A stretch of DNA of 64,000 bases from contig CALXPL010000001.1 of assembly GCA_944390275.1 (NCBI GenBank), positions 1-64,000 of the forward strand. Direction: 5' to 3'. Of this stretch, positions 29,707 to 38,478 are shown in pieces (the stretch's first letter is position 1; every line of letters begins with the position of its first letter). The position numbers and the translations under genes were made by a program. Below the pieces are notes generated by a model. The model saw only the letters and a program-made list of their open reading frames with translations, was not told the DNA's origin and did no database searches. Source of the DNA: an uncultured Alphaproteobacteria bacterium (lineage in GTDB: Bacteria; Pseudomonadota; Alphaproteobacteria; RF32; CAG-239).

Positions 29707-30378
29707 ATGGATAAAAATTTATTTATTAAATCTCAAAAAAATGCACTGCATCTCTTGATGACTGGAAATTGCGTTTCTCAATTTATACCAGATAATTTAC
29801 CTCAAATTTATGTGATAGAGGATGTTTTATTTCCTTTTAAAAAAAGGAACAAGACATTAATTGTATGGGCGATTAAAACAAGTAAAATAAATTATGCTGG
29901 TATTTTGGTTAATTCCGGTATGAGAGAAAAAGGATGTTCTCATTTTGATAATGCCGTGCGTGTTAGCTTTTGCGAACAAGAAATTATAACACAAAAATAT
30001 CCGGGAGATTTTATTAATGCCTTTCTTCGCTTGGAACAAACATCAAAAGGAACTTTAGTTCTTGTTCCTACATTAAATATAACTTATTCGGAACAGGCCA
30101 AACATATTCTTTCTCGTCTTTATCCTTATCTTGATGTTCAAAATTCTGAAGTGTTTTTAATTTCTTATTCTCAAGTCTGCGATTTTAAAGATTTAACCTC
30201 TTTCTATTGGGGAATCAAGGTGGAGAATGTTTTTAAATCGGTTAATGCAAAAACTGTGAAGCCACGAATTTTACAAAGCAAAGACGTTACAATTCTAAAG
30301 CATTATGATAGACTAGATGAAAATTATATTGTTATTAAACGCAGAAAAGGTTTCAAAATTTATTTTTCTAAAAGATAA
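29707..30378 (+). CDS. Hypothetical protein, cytoplasmic
   Basis: A 223-residue protein without signal or membrane segments. It looks alpha/beta (strands TLIVWAIKT, GTLVLVPTLNI, SEVFLISYSQV), and the last 30 residues are basic. There is no obvious ribosome site before the ATG and no family is recognised. It stands alone between der and a bidirectional terminator. A real gene is likely because the frame is long and uses codons like its neighbours. Confidence 0.6.
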   Translation: MDKNLFIKSQKNALHLLMTGNCVSQFIPDNLPQIYVIEDVLFPFKKRNKTLIVWAIKTSKINYAGILVNSGMREKGCSHFDNAVRVSFCEQEIITQKYPGDFINAFLRLEQTSKGTLVLVPTLNITYSEQAKHILSRLYPYLDVQNSEVFLISYSQVCDFKDLTSFYWGIKVENVFKSVNAKTVKPRILQSKDVTILKHYDRLDENYIVIKRRKGFKIYFSKR

Positions 30379-30380
30379 AA

Positions 30381-30408
30381 AAACAGGGGCTTACCCCTGT
30401 TTTTTTAT
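30381..30408. terminator. Bidirectional terminator between the hypothetical gene and pssA
   Basis: AAACAGGGG and CCCCTGTTT form a 9-bp stem with a CTTA loop, with T following on the + strand and A preceding (T on the minus strand). Confidence 0.9.
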
Positions 30409-30419
30409 TTAATTTGTTC

Positions 30420-31205
30420 CTATTTTTCATACTCATGCTTCGCCCGTAAGAAGAATAATATCCCAATAGGAATTGATACCGCATAAAGCGCAATCATTGT
30501 TCCTAATGTTAACCATGGATTACTAATCATAAAAGTTACAAATAATGCAACAATCAACATCAAAGGAACAAACATAAACGAAGGGACGCGCCATTTTTTT
30601 GTTGAAATAGTCGGAATTCTGCTAACCATCAATAATGATACAATACACATGACGCCAGCGCAAAAATAATTATCGTTCAACCAACTTAATTCAGGATAAT
30701 CAAACGATATCAGAATCGGAGTAATTCCTAATGCAGCCGCTGCAGGTGCCGGTACCCCTACAAAAAAGTTATGCCAATAGTCTGGCTGCGGTTCATCGTC
30801 AAGCATTGTATTAAAACGCGCTAATCTCATTGCCATTCCGATAGAAAAGAGCAAGCAGAAAAACCAACCAAATCTTGGAAAATCAAATAATGTCCATTGA
30901 TACATTAATATCGCAGGAGCTACGCCAAAACTTACAAAATCCGAAAGAGAATCGAGTTCGGCTCCAAACTTTGTTGAACCTTTTAACATTCGAGCTACAC
31001 GGCCATCCAGACCATCGAATAAAGCCGCTAAAAAAATACATATAACTGCTTTTACCCAATCTTCTTGTACAGAATAACGAATCGAGGTTACACCAGAACA
31101 CAGCGCAAGCATTGTTACAATGTTGGGAGCAATTTTACGGAAAGGCAACCCACTCAGTTGATATTTCGGCTGAGAAGGTATTGTTTTGTTTTTGTGAGGA
31201 TTCAT
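30420..31205 (-). CDS. pssA: CDP-diacylglycerol--serine O-phosphatidyltransferase
   Basis: The CDP-alcohol phosphatidyltransferase motif is visible as DGLDGRVARMLKG followed by FGAELDSLSDFVSFG. About eight hydrophobic segments place it in the inner membrane, where it makes phosphatidylserine. It starts within the stop of psd (one-base overlap), so the two steps of phosphatidylethanolamine synthesis are translated together. Length (261) is normal for the Bacillus/alphaproteobacterial type. Confidence 0.95.
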   Translation of the reverse strand: MNPHKNKTIPSQPKYQLSGLPFRKIAPNIVTMLALCSGVTSIRYSVQEDWVKAVICIFLAALFDGLDGRVARMLKGSTKFGAELDSLSDFVSFGVAPAILMYQWTLFDFPRFGWFFCLLFSIGMAMRLARFNTMLDDEPQPDYWHNFFVGVPAPAAAALGITPILISFDYPELSWLNDNYFCAGVMCIVSLLMVSRIPTISTKKWRVPSFMFVPLMLIVALFVTFMISNPWLTLGTMIALYAVSIPIGILFFLRAKHEYEK

Positions 31206-31915
31206 TATCTTACAACTCCTTTAATTTCAGGAGTTGTATTTCCTAAATTTGCAAGAATTGTTTCTCCAGCAACCATTGTCTGCCCTAATATTACTTGAGG
31301 ATTTGTCCCCAAAGGTAAATAAACATCCAAACGAGAACCGAATCTTATCATGCCAAAACGTTCACCTGTTTTGTATTCCTGCCCAGCAGCTGCATCGCAA
31401 ACAATACGTCTTGCAATTAATCCAGCTATTTGTACAAAAGCAATTTCCTGACCATTTTTACTTTTCATTGCCAAAAGTTGTCTTTCATTGTCCTTGCTTG
31501 CCTTATCTAATGTTGCATTCAAGAATTTACCCGGGACATAAACCGCCTTTGTAATTTTCCCTTCTGTCGGAGCTCGGTTAACATGGACATTAAATACACT
31601 CATAAAAATACTGATACGTGTATATTTCTGCTTATCCATTCCTAATTCTTCCGGTCCTTCAACATCTGCAATCATCTGAACGATTCCATCGGCCGGAGAA
31701 ACAACGGCATTTTCTATTTCCGGAACTATGCGTTCAGGATCTCTAAAAAAATAAAAGCACCACACGGTTAAAATCAATCCTATCCAACCTAACGGCGACC
31801 AAAGCATTGCTAACACAGCAGAGGCAACAGCAAATATGCCTACAAACTTCCAACCTTCATTGTGAATATTTGGCAAGAGGTATCTACGCCAAGAAATATC
31901 AAACGTTTTTGTCAT
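31205..31915 (-). CDS. psd: Phosphatidylserine decarboxylase, short (PSD-B) type
   Basis: A membrane-proximal helix near the N-terminus, the [10 protein letters not shown] motif, [11 protein letters not shown], and [13 protein letters not shown] mark the short decarboxylase. The serine within RFGS is the expected self-cleavage and pyruvoyl site. It converts phosphatidylserine to phosphatidylethanolamine. The frame extends 21 codons upstream, but AAGGA before the ATG at 31915 and the length of close relatives favour this start. pssA follows directly. Confidence 0.94.
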   Translation of the reverse strand: MTKTFDISWRRYLLPNIHNEGWKFVGIFAVASAVLAMLWSPLGWIGLILTVWCFYFFRDPERIVPEIENAVVSPADGIVQMIADVEGPEELGMDKQKYTRISIFMSVFNVHVNRAPTEGKITKAVYVPGKFLNATLDKASKDNERQLLAMKSKNGQEIAFVQIAGLIARRIVCDAAAGQEYKTGERFGMIRFGSRLDVYLPLGTNPQVILGQTMVAGETILANLGNTTPEIKGVVR

Positions 31916-32109
31916 GAACTTAATCCTTTTCAAAACCTTGAGCTCTTTTCTGTACCGTGACGCTGTCAACTGCCGCAACAGATGAAACTCTCAAGAAAAA
32001 TTATGCATCAACATCTTAAAATTAATATAATTTGTAAAAAAAACAAGTTTTATGTTGCATTTATAAAAATTTCTATGTATATATTTCTTTGTTATTGATG
32101 ATAACAGAT

Positions 32110-32196
32110 GCGCTTGTGGCGGAACAGGTAGACGCTGCAGACTTAAAATCTGTTGGCCGCAAGGCCGTGCCGGTTCGATTCCGGCCTAGCGCACCA
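32110..32196 (+). tRNA. tRNA-Leu (anticodon UAA), CCA encoded
   Basis: A class II tRNA with long variable arm: acceptor GCGCTTG, D-arm with GGTAGACGC, anticodon loop ACTTAAAA (UAA), variable arm TTGGCCGCAAGGCC, T-arm GCCGG-TTCGATT-CCGGC, discriminator A and encoded CCA. By my pairing one position of the acceptor stem (6-67) is U opposite U; the rest pairs. Its 3' end is the integration site of the island that follows. Confidence 0.95.
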
Positions 32197-32202
32197 TTTT
32201 GA
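32179..32202 (+). mobile_element. Left attachment site (attL) in the tRNA-Leu 3' end
   Basis: The 24 bases from TTCCGGCC through GCACCATTTTGA at the 3' end of tRNA-Leu recur exactly at 55468-55491. Identity stops on both sides of the two copies. This is the usual target for tyrosine-recombinase islands. Confidence 0.9.
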
Positions 32203-32203
32203 A

Positions 32204-32245
32204 AACAAAGGCTTTCAGCAATTTTGCTAAAAGCCTTGTTTTTTA
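32204..32245 (+). terminator. Terminator of tRNA-Leu supplied by the island
   Basis: AACAAAGGCTTT pairs with AAAGCCTTGTT (one bulge), with an inner AGCAA/TTGCT stem, followed by TTTTTT. It lies just inside the island. Confidence 0.8.
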
Positions 32246-32361
32246 TTTCAAGATATAAAATTAAAAATTTATCCCACTATAGTCCCACTTTTTTAGAGTA
32301 TTTTAGGTGTCTTTGTTGTATGTTTTATAGTGATTTTAGCTTATTTGGTATGGATAATTAC

Positions 32362-32625
32362 TCAAGATAACCAATTCTGTATCAGCTTTTCTTTTATGTT
32401 TTGTCTGCCTACAGCATTAATAGAACTGTATAACACACCTTTTTCGAACAAAAAACCGATAAACTCATCACTTAAATGTAATTTAGCTCTGACTTCTTTA
32501 TGCTCTGCTTCTTCCGCATTCCAAGCATAAAGTGTCTTACCATCAGTTAAAATACGAACCAGTCTATGATGTTCACATAGCCTCTTAAATTGATTGTTGG
32601 TTATCATTAAATATGTTTTATCCAT
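32362..32625 (-). CDS. Small hypothetical protein next to a PD-(D/E)XK protein
   Basis: An 87-residue charged protein with no membrane segment or known motif. Its start follows the stop of the preceding nuclease-like gene with no gap, so they are co-translated. It is the last gene of the minus-strand run headed by the WYL regulator. It could be a partner or immunity-like protein of the nuclease; this is only positional inference. Confidence 0.6.
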   Translation of the reverse strand: MDKTYLMITNNQFKRLCEHHRLVRILTDGKTLYAWNAEEAEHKEVRAKLHLSDEFIGFLFEKGVLYSSINAVGRQNIKEKLIQNWLS

Positions 32626-33174
32626 CTACACTTCTAAAATAAAATATTTCCAATTCTCTAATATATCTTGCCACTCAATTTTATATATTCCATCAAGCTG
32701 TATTTCTTTTTGTACCTCAGTAAAAAACTCAGGAAACTGGATTTTACCTGTAAGATTTTCTTGTTTTCGAAAATATTGATACAAATTATCTTGTTCTCTA
32801 CCGCTCCAAAAGCCGGAATTATTAGTCATCATGATAAAAAAGCATTTGGAATAACTATGACTTTTTTTCAAGTTTTCTAGAAATGCAATATCTATAATTG
32901 CTTGGCTCATTCGTCTAGGATAAGCACTCTTTAGAGGCATTTTTAATTCTATAGCACTTTTTTGGTGCGTTGTTATGTTTTCAATTACTATATCTATTTC
33001 TTTTTTTATGTCTTTTTGAGCCAAAGGCATCTCAGGTAATACCCTATAATCTGTTCCTAATTTTTGTCGCAGCCAAATTATTAATTCTATTTGCCAAGCA
33101 ATTTCTAAATTAACATCATTATAATTTATATTCTTTACAGCTTCATTTATAAAATCTAAATTTATATTATTCAT
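32626..33174 (-). CDS. PD-(D/E)XK nuclease-fold protein
   Basis: A 182-residue protein with the restriction-endonuclease-like core: a helix with E24/E30, then EIDIVI (D61) and, after a short loop, AIELKMP (E76 and K78), giving the D...ExK triad. The hydrophobic strands around both motifs fit the fold. It overlaps the end of the WYL regulator gene by eight bases and abuts an 87-residue partner downstream, so all three are one transcription unit. DNA cleavage or DNA binding is likely; the target is unknown. Confidence 0.7.
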   Translation of the reverse strand: MNNINLDFINEAVKNINYNDVNLEIAWQIELIIWLRQKLGTDYRVLPEMPLAQKDIKKEIDIVIENITTHQKSAIELKMPLKSAYPRRMSQAIIDIAFLENLKKSHSYSKCFFIMMTNNSGFWSGREQDNLYQYFRKQENLTGKIQFPEFFTEVQKEIQLDGIYKIEWQDILENWKYFILEV

Positions 33175-34120
33175 ACCAATTCTCCGGTTTAATGACTTTT
33201 ACATGATTGCCCCATGTGTAGAGATGCCAATCCATTTCTAATCTGCCACCGGCTCTGAATTTAACGGTTAATGTTCCGTCCGGATTTTTAATCATGGCTT
33301 GCGTAGGGTGAAAAATATAGTGAGAAGCCTCTTCCGATACTTCTTTATCAAACAACCATTCAACCTCAATTGGCTCTTCGTGATAAGCACCAAATGACTC
33401 TTCGGCATATTTCTGCAAGTTAAAATCTGGCAAGTTTTCAATTACACTGTTTAATATTTCCACTTCTCTAATATTACTCAAAATAAAATTGTGAACTTCG
33501 TTTCCATAATATCCGTCAGCATGATGGGCAACCAAGTAGTGATTACGCTCACCATAAAGAAAACCATAAGGGTTAAGTGTATTAGTACTGATTTTACCTG
33601 TATTCTTGTTATAATACTTAATTCTAATTTGATGACATTCTAAAATAGCTTGGCGAATCGTAGCGATAATCTTTTCATCTATCACAAGTCTTGGCCCAGG
33701 GCGACAAATAAAGCCTTCAGCTTCAAGCAAGGCTTCGGCATCAGGTTCAATTTTGCGGATTATATCCGGTTTTATACAAGCTTTAATTTTTGCTATAACT
33801 TTATCAAGAACAAGGCTCTTTTCAACCATTTGCTTATTTTCAAACAACTCTTTAGCTGTTTCTAGCACCGATAATTCTTCGGCGGAAAAATTTATCAAAT
33901 CCTTTAATGTTCCTTGCGGAATGTACCAGCGTTTTTGATTGTTTTCGCAAATAATTTCTTCGGCTTGCGGAAATCGAGTGATAATCATGTCTCGCATACG
34001 TTCCGCCGTACGGCGCGAAACGTGATATTTCTCAGCAATATCATTTAAACTGACGCCTTCACGGTTTGACTGCATCCATATTGCCAAATCAAGTAAATCG
34101 TATGTCTTTTCGTATGCCAT
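33167..34120 (-). CDS. WYL-domain transcriptional regulator (island paralog A)
   Basis: The N-terminus is a winged HTH (VSLNDIAEKYHVSRRTAERMRDMI region) and the middle and C-terminal parts form the WYL domain (LGYL-like GFLYGERNHYLVAHH and KVKFRAGG-like strand, with a C-terminal WLYTWG-type motif). WYL proteins sense nucleic acid or nucleotide ligands and often control defence loci (BrxR and CapW are examples). Most positions match the second WYL protein of this island, including the whole recognition-helix segment. The frame extends 14 codons upstream, but AGGAGAA before the ATG at 34120 and the identical paralog start fix it. An operator copy lies 37 bases upstream, suggesting autoregulation. 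Confidence 0.88.
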   Translation of the reverse strand: MAYEKTYDLLDLAIWMQSNREGVSLNDIAEKYHVSRRTAERMRDMIITRFPQAEEIICENNQKRWYIPQGTLKDLINFSAEELSVLETAKELFENKQMVEKSLVLDKVIAKIKACIKPDIIRKIEPDAEALLEAEGFICRPGPRLVIDEKIIATIRQAILECHQIRIKYYNKNTGKISTNTLNPYGFLYGERNHYLVAHHADGYYGNEVHNFILSNIREVEILNSVIENLPDFNLQKYAEESFGAYHEEPIEVEWLFDKEVSEEASHYIFHPTQAMIKNPDGTLTVKFRAGGRLEMDWHLYTWGNHVKVIKPENWYE

Positions 34121-34157
34121 GATTACTTCTCCTTCTATTAAGGTAAAGTAATTGTAC

Positions 34158-34172
34158 GACAATTTGTGACAT
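34158..34172. promoter_or_regulatory. WYL-type operator, copy 1
   Basis: CGACA-ATTTG-TGACA, 37 bases upstream of the WYL paralog A start codon. On the minus strand a -10-like TACAAT begins directly after it, so the bound protein would touch RNA polymerase. It shares the CGACA-N5-TG(T/A)C(G/A) pattern with four other island sites. Confidence 0.7.
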
Positions 34173-34179
34173 ATGCAAA

Positions 34180-34515
34180 TTATTTCTTTTTTAAATCAAA
34201 TGAATCTAAAAATTTTAGAAGGTCTTGTTGAGAAGCTTCATCTAATAAAGATATTTTATTAATCAGATTCTCATTGGTATTTACAATGGCTTCTGCTTTT
34301 TCAGATATAAGTTGTAAGAGATCAATATCCAATGCATAAAGGATTTTATATAAGGTATAAGCTCTTGGGTTTTGTTTGCGATTTTCAATCAGATTAACAG
34401 AAGAATAGTCAGCATTGCTTAATTCTGCTAATTTTTCACAGGAAAGCTTTTTGTTATTGCGCTGTTTTCTTATAATTTTGCCAATTGCATTAAGAAAATC
34501 TTCTTCATTTAACAT
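34180..34515 (-). CDS. XRE-family HTH regulator
   Basis: A 111-residue protein with one N-terminal HTH (residues ~8-65; KLSCEKLAELSNADYSSVNLIENRKQ region) and a short helical C-terminus. It lies upstream of WYL paralog A on the same strand; operator copy 1 sits in the 59-base gap between them, so the WYL gene can also have its own promoter. It may be a second regulator of the island or an antitoxin-like repressor. Confidence 0.8.
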   Translation of the reverse strand: MLNEEDFLNAIGKIIRKQRNNKKLSCEKLAELSNADYSSVNLIENRKQNPRAYTLYKILYALDIDLLQLISEKAEAIVNTNENLINKISLLDEASQQDLLKFLDSFDLKKK

Positions 34516-34645
34516 TGTGTAAATCCCATAAAATTTATATGAGATTATACAATTGCTGTTTTTCTTATCTATTGTGCGAAGCCAATAAAATATTGTTGAC
34601 TACTATCTTGTTTTAGCTACTCTGAATATACAGCAGATTTTGATG

Positions 34646-34660
34646 CGACATATTTTGTCA
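34646..34660. promoter_or_regulatory. WYL-type operator, copy 2
   Basis: CGACA-TATTT-TGTCA, 49 bases upstream of the start codon at 34710. Read on the other strand it differs from copy 5 only at its two end bases. It sits in the intergenic region divergent from the XRE gene. Confidence 0.75.
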
Positions 34661-34709
34661 CACACAAAGTTTATTATTTTGAATGAACTACCAAAATAAG
34701 GAGATTATC

Positions 34710-35492
34710 ATGCGTAGAGATTTAACATTATATAATTTAGAGTTTCCTGATCAGGATAAGTTAGAAGAATATTGGAATAAAAGATATTCAAGCGACTTTC
34801 ACACCGAGGTTTTGGGAAGAATTAACAATCGCTCAGATAGTTTAAAATCTAAATGGGGTAAAATTGCAGAGATTAATGATGAAATTCTTAAAGATATTTT
34901 TGGAAGCCACAAAAATAATAATGAAAGATGCCTTGGTTGGACATACTTTAAGGTTAAACTGTTAAATGATTTTTATAGCACAAGAATCCAAGATATTTAT
35001 ACGGTTGTTGAAGATATGATTAAAATTAAAAATCTTGATGAAAATATTAAGAATGGCGATTTTCAAGCCGTAAACGAAATAAGAGATATTTTTAAGAAGA
35101 ACAAAGAAAACAAAAACAGTCGTGATATTTATTCTTTTGCCACTAAATTCTGTCATTTTTCAAATCCGGATAAGTTTTCTATTTATGATCGTTATGTCGC
35201 TGATTTATTAAAAGACTATATGATAAAGTGGAAAGAGAACTTTATCTCTGCTTTCATCAAATACAATGAAACAGCTAACGGAAATAAAATTAATATTAAT
35301 AAACCGACTGCAAGTTCACTTTTAACCGCTATGAGAGATTATACATTCTTTATGAATGTGATTGAGTTGTTTATGAATAATTGTAAAATTTCCAAACGCA
35401 ATTCAAGAGCTAAAGTAGATAACTACCTTTGGTTAGCGGGAATGATGAAATATTGTGAAGGAAGTAAAGTTGCACAAGATTATAAAAATTAA
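34710..35492 (+). CDS. Unknown protein under a WYL-type operator
   Basis: A 260-residue soluble helical protein. The segment SFATKFCHFSNPDKFSIYDRYV resembles the S(F/L)A(S/T)K..HF.NP..FPIYD pattern I know from uncharacterised proteins with a DNA-glycosylase-like helical fold, which is a weak clue to DNA or nucleotide binding. I use the ATG at 34710 because AAGGAG lies ahead of it; the frame opens at 34683. It is divergent from the XRE/WYL genes and has operator copy 2 in its promoter, so it probably belongs to the WYL regulon. Confidence 0.65.
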   Translation: MRRDLTLYNLEFPDQDKLEEYWNKRYSSDFHTEVLGRINNRSDSLKSKWGKIAEINDEILKDIFGSHKNNNERCLGWTYFKVKLLNDFYSTRIQDIYTVVEDMIKIKNLDENIKNGDFQAVNEIRDIFKKNKENKNSRDIYSFATKFCHFSNPDKFSIYDRYVADLLKDYMIKWKENFISAFIKYNETANGNKININKPTASSLLTAMRDYTFFMNVIELFMNNCKISKRNSRAKVDNYLWLAGMMKYCEGSKVAQDYKN

Positions 35493-35865
35493 ATTACAGA
35501 GAGTCGTATAGAGGTTTAAATTAAGACACTCTATATAAATCTCTAATATTTTCAATGCTTTTAGAGGGATAGAGGTTTAATCAAGGATTATATATACCGA
35601 GGTATCAATAACAAATATTATTAATTCTAAATAAAAAAATATATAGGATTATAGATAGAATATTAAAATATATATTATATATACTTTGGGTTGTTTTTTA
35701 TTTAGACATTTTATTTGTTATGATATATATATTGTAACCAGTTTTAACTCTCTATCTCTCTAAAACATACAGTTTCCTTGATTTTTTATAGAGAGACTGA
35801 AATTTTAACTCTCTAACCTTGTTAAAAACACTCTATATCAATATTAGGTAGTGAAAGGACATGAT
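35493..35865. other. AT-rich intergenic region with short direct and inverted repeats
   Basis: No gene is visible. TTTTAACTCTCTA occurs twice (about 35746 and 35803), AGAGGTTTAA twice (about 35512 and 35571), and CACTCTATAT twice (about 35524 and 35829). Their complements (TATAGAGAGA) also occur. These may be regulatory or RNA structures ahead of the GmrSD-like gene, or decayed sequence. Confidence 0.5.
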
Positions 35866-37632
35866 ATGACAACGTCGATAAGTGTAAACAAAGTAAGTGT
35901 TCAAGATTTATTAAAAAGCGGTAAAGAACACAAATTTATCATTCCAGAATATCAACGTCCTTATGCTTGGGGAGTAGAAGAAGCTGAAACACTTTTTAAT
36001 GATTTATGGGATTTTACAGAAAAACAAGAATCTACATATTTCTTGGGTAGTATTGTTTCTTATTTGAACGAACAAGGCGAACAGGAAATAATTGATGGAC
36101 AACAAAGAATAACATCATTATTTCTGCTTCTTCGTGCTATTTATACAAACTTGCAGCAGCCTGAAGAAAAAACAAAGGAAGCAATGAATTTTATACAAAA
36201 AATTGAGCCAACTATTTGGATAGAAGATAGTATTAGCGGGGATATCGATTACAGCAAAATTTTAATAGAATCCAAGGTCATCAACAATGCGGGGAATGAA
36301 ATTTTAAGAAGGATCTTAGAAACAGGTAAGGCTGATGAAAATGCTACTGATAACTATTCCGTAAATTACAGAAAGTTTCAAGAGCTATATAACAATAAAG
36401 CTCAACAAAACCCAATGCAAATATATTATTTTATTTTAGCTGTACTATCGAAAGCGATTTTACTTCCAATTACGGCAGATACTCAAGATACAGCATTAAC
36501 GATATTCTCCACGTTAAATGATAGGGGGTTGCCTTTGTCTGACGCTGATATCTTTAAGGCAAAGATATACAATCACTTAAATAGTGAAGAAAAAAATAAA
36601 TTTATTGAAGAATGGAAGGAATTAGATGAAAATGCTCAATATGCAGGGGAAACTATTCAATCTCTGTTTTACTATTATATGTTTTATCTAAGAGCCAAAT
36701 CAGAAGATGATAAGTCTACTACACCAGGTATTAGGAAATATTTTTCTGATAATAAATATGCAAGATTATTTGCTCCTGAACTTTTATCTGATTTATCAAA
36801 GATATTAAATATATGGAAGGTTGTTAACAAACGTGATACTATCAATAATGAAGAATGGAGCCAAAATACAAAAATTTTGCAAGCTCTAGACATATTATCG
36901 GCTTATCCTAATGAGTTTTGGAAATATCCTGTGTTAACATATTATTTATCTCATAATCAAGAAGCTGGTTTTACAAATAATTTTTTAGCGTTTTTGCATA
37001 AACTGATTGTTGAATTGTTAACAAAATATTTAATAACCCCTACAATAAATGCTGTTAAAACAGATATAATGAAATTGAACGTAGAGATTATTAAAACAGC
37101 AAAACCTAAATTCATATTTAAAGATATTGATAGAGGTTTACTTGAAACAAACATAAAAGCACCTAACGGAAAAACAGTTCGTATGCTTTTAAAATTAATT
37201 GCTTATAAGTATCAAGACACATTATTACCAGAAAAATGGGAAATTGAACATATTTTCCCACAAAAATGGCATAACAATTATTTTTCAAATATTAGTGATG
37301 ATATAATCAAAGAAAAAATAGAGTATTTGGGAAATAAAGTTCCATTTGAAAAGAAATTAAATATACAAGCTGGGAATGGATATTTTTCTAAAAAGCAGCA
37401 AGAATATGCACAGTCATCTATTAAAATAGTTAAAGAGTTAGCAGACAAAAGCAAATATCATACTGATTGGAATTTAGATAATATAACCGAAAGAGGCGTG
37501 AAAGTTTGTGAAGATGTTTTAAGTACTATTGATGAATGGAATACTGAGTATATGGGAATGACAGCAGAAAATATACCAACACCTGAAGACTTAGCTACAA
37601 TCGAAAAATATAAATTAAAAGGCTGGATTTAG
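35866..37632 (+). CDS. GmrSD-type (DUF262-DUF1524) restriction protein
   Basis: The N-terminal DUF262 domain has the ParB-like motifs IPEYQRPYAW (residues ~27-36) and IIDGQQRITSLFLLL (~77-91). The C-terminal DUF1524 domain has an HNH-type motif EIEHIFPQKW (about residue 460) and YLGNKVPFEKKLN. Fused GmrSD proteins are type IV restriction enzymes that hydrolyse NTPs and cut modified phage DNA. The 588-residue length suits the fused form. AAAGGA ahead of the ATG at 35866 favours it over a GTG at 35851. One base separates it from the next gene, so they form a two-gene unit. Confidence 0.88.
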   Translation: MTTSISVNKVSVQDLLKSGKEHKFIIPEYQRPYAWGVEEAETLFNDLWDFTEKQESTYFLGSIVSYLNEQGEQEIIDGQQRITSLFLLLRAIYTNLQQPEEKTKEAMNFIQKIEPTIWIEDSISGDIDYSKILIESKVINNAGNEILRRILETGKADENATDNYSVNYRKFQELYNNKAQQNPMQIYYFILAVLSKAILLPITADTQDTALTIFSTLNDRGLPLSDADIFKAKIYNHLNSEEKNKFIEEWKELDENAQYAGETIQSLFYYYMFYLRAKSEDDKSTTPGIRKYFSDNKYARLFAPELLSDLSKILNIWKVVNKRDTINNEEWSQNTKILQALDILSAYPNEFWKYPVLTYYLSHNQEAGFTNNFLAFLHKLIVELLTKYLITPTINAVKTDIMKLNVEIIKTAKPKFIFKDIDRGLLETNIKAPNGKTVRMLLKLIAYKYQDTLLPEKWEIEHIFPQKWHNNYFSNISDDIIKEKIEYLGNKVPFEKKLNIQAGNGYFSKKQQEYAQSSIKIVKELADKSKYHTDWNLDNITERGVKVCEDVLSTIDEWNTEYMGMTAENIPTPEDLATIEKYKLKGWI

Positions 37633-37633
37633 A

Positions 37634-38275
37634 ATGAGTGAAGCTACTGAAAATCATACAATCACAAATATTGGTGCTGGTATCGCTAAAGCAGTTATGC
37701 ACTCAAACCCCATAACGGGTTTTGTTCAAACGATATATGATGAATACGCATCACAGCAGTGGCAGCAAAGAAGAGAAAAATGGGAAGAAGTTTTTGAAGA
37801 AAAACTTAAAGATATTCAAAATGATGTTGATTTTCAAAAGATTATGTCTATTCCAAATTTTGCTCAAATATTAGCAAATGCAGCGCAAGGAGCAATGTCG
37901 GATATAGAAGAAGATAAAGTTGATTTATATGTTAATACAGTTATTAATACCATTAAAAATGAAGATATAAATAATACCAAAACTCATATATTTTTGAATA
38001 TGTTAAGAGATTGTACTTTGTTACATATAGAAATTTTAACAGAAATTTCAAAAGCAAAACCACCTGCACCTTATAATAATTCTGCTTCAAATTTATTGAT
38101 GGATTTGAGAATGAAATATAAAGACAATGAAATTTTAGAGGCTATATTAAAAAATTTATCTGAAAATCATTTAATTTATACTGCTCTAAAAACAATAGGT
38201 CCGACTGCACCTACCATTTTAACTGATTTAGGAAAAGAATTCCTGCAATTTATTTCGAAACAAGATAAAAAATAA
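37634..38275 (+). CDS. Partner protein of the GmrSD-like gene, unknown
   Basis: A 213-residue protein with an N-terminal amphipathic stretch (NIGAGIAKAVMHSNPITGF), a long charged helix, and a helical C-terminus rich in short hydrophobic blocks. The pattern recalls abortive-infection proteins of the Abi-alpha/DUF4393 sort, but I cannot assign it. The start lies one base after the preceding stop, so it is translated with the restriction protein. It may be an accessory or toxin-like effector. Confidence 0.65.
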   Translation: MSEATENHTITNIGAGIAKAVMHSNPITGFVQTIYDEYASQQWQQRREKWEEVFEEKLKDIQNDVDFQKIMSIPNFAQILANAAQGAMSDIEEDKVDLYVNTVINTIKNEDINNTKTHIFLNMLRDCTLLHIEILTEISKAKPPAPYNNSASNLLMDLRMKYKDNEILEAILKNLSENHLIYTALKTIGPTAPTILTDLGKEFLQFISKQDKK

Positions 38276-38315
38276 ATAAACATGCGGAATTAATAAATTT
38301 TATGTATTATTCTTT

Positions 38316-38399
38316 GTTTTCTTTGCATATAAAAGAACTTTGCTTATTTCTATATCATTTATCAAAATCATTTAAAATCTCGTTATATGCAAAGAAAAC
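38316..38399. repeat. Perfect 17-bp inverted repeat upstream of cas1
   Basis: GTTTTCTTTGCATATAA (38316-38332) and its exact complement TTATATGCAAAGAAAAC (38383-38399) are separated by 50 AT-rich bases. There is no T run behind it, so it is not a standard terminator. It lies between the GmrSD partner and cas1 and could be an operator pair or a remnant of terminal repeats. Confidence 0.85.
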
Positions 38400-38478
38400 A
38401 CAAGCTATTTTAGACTATTAATAAAATATTTTATTTTTAATGGTATTGCTTTATCATAAAGGGGCAAAGGAGCATCCT

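Noticed and set aside
35493-35865. Possible retron or other structured ncRNA
   Set aside because: There is no reverse transcriptase nearby and no long stem can be drawn; only short repeated words are seen.
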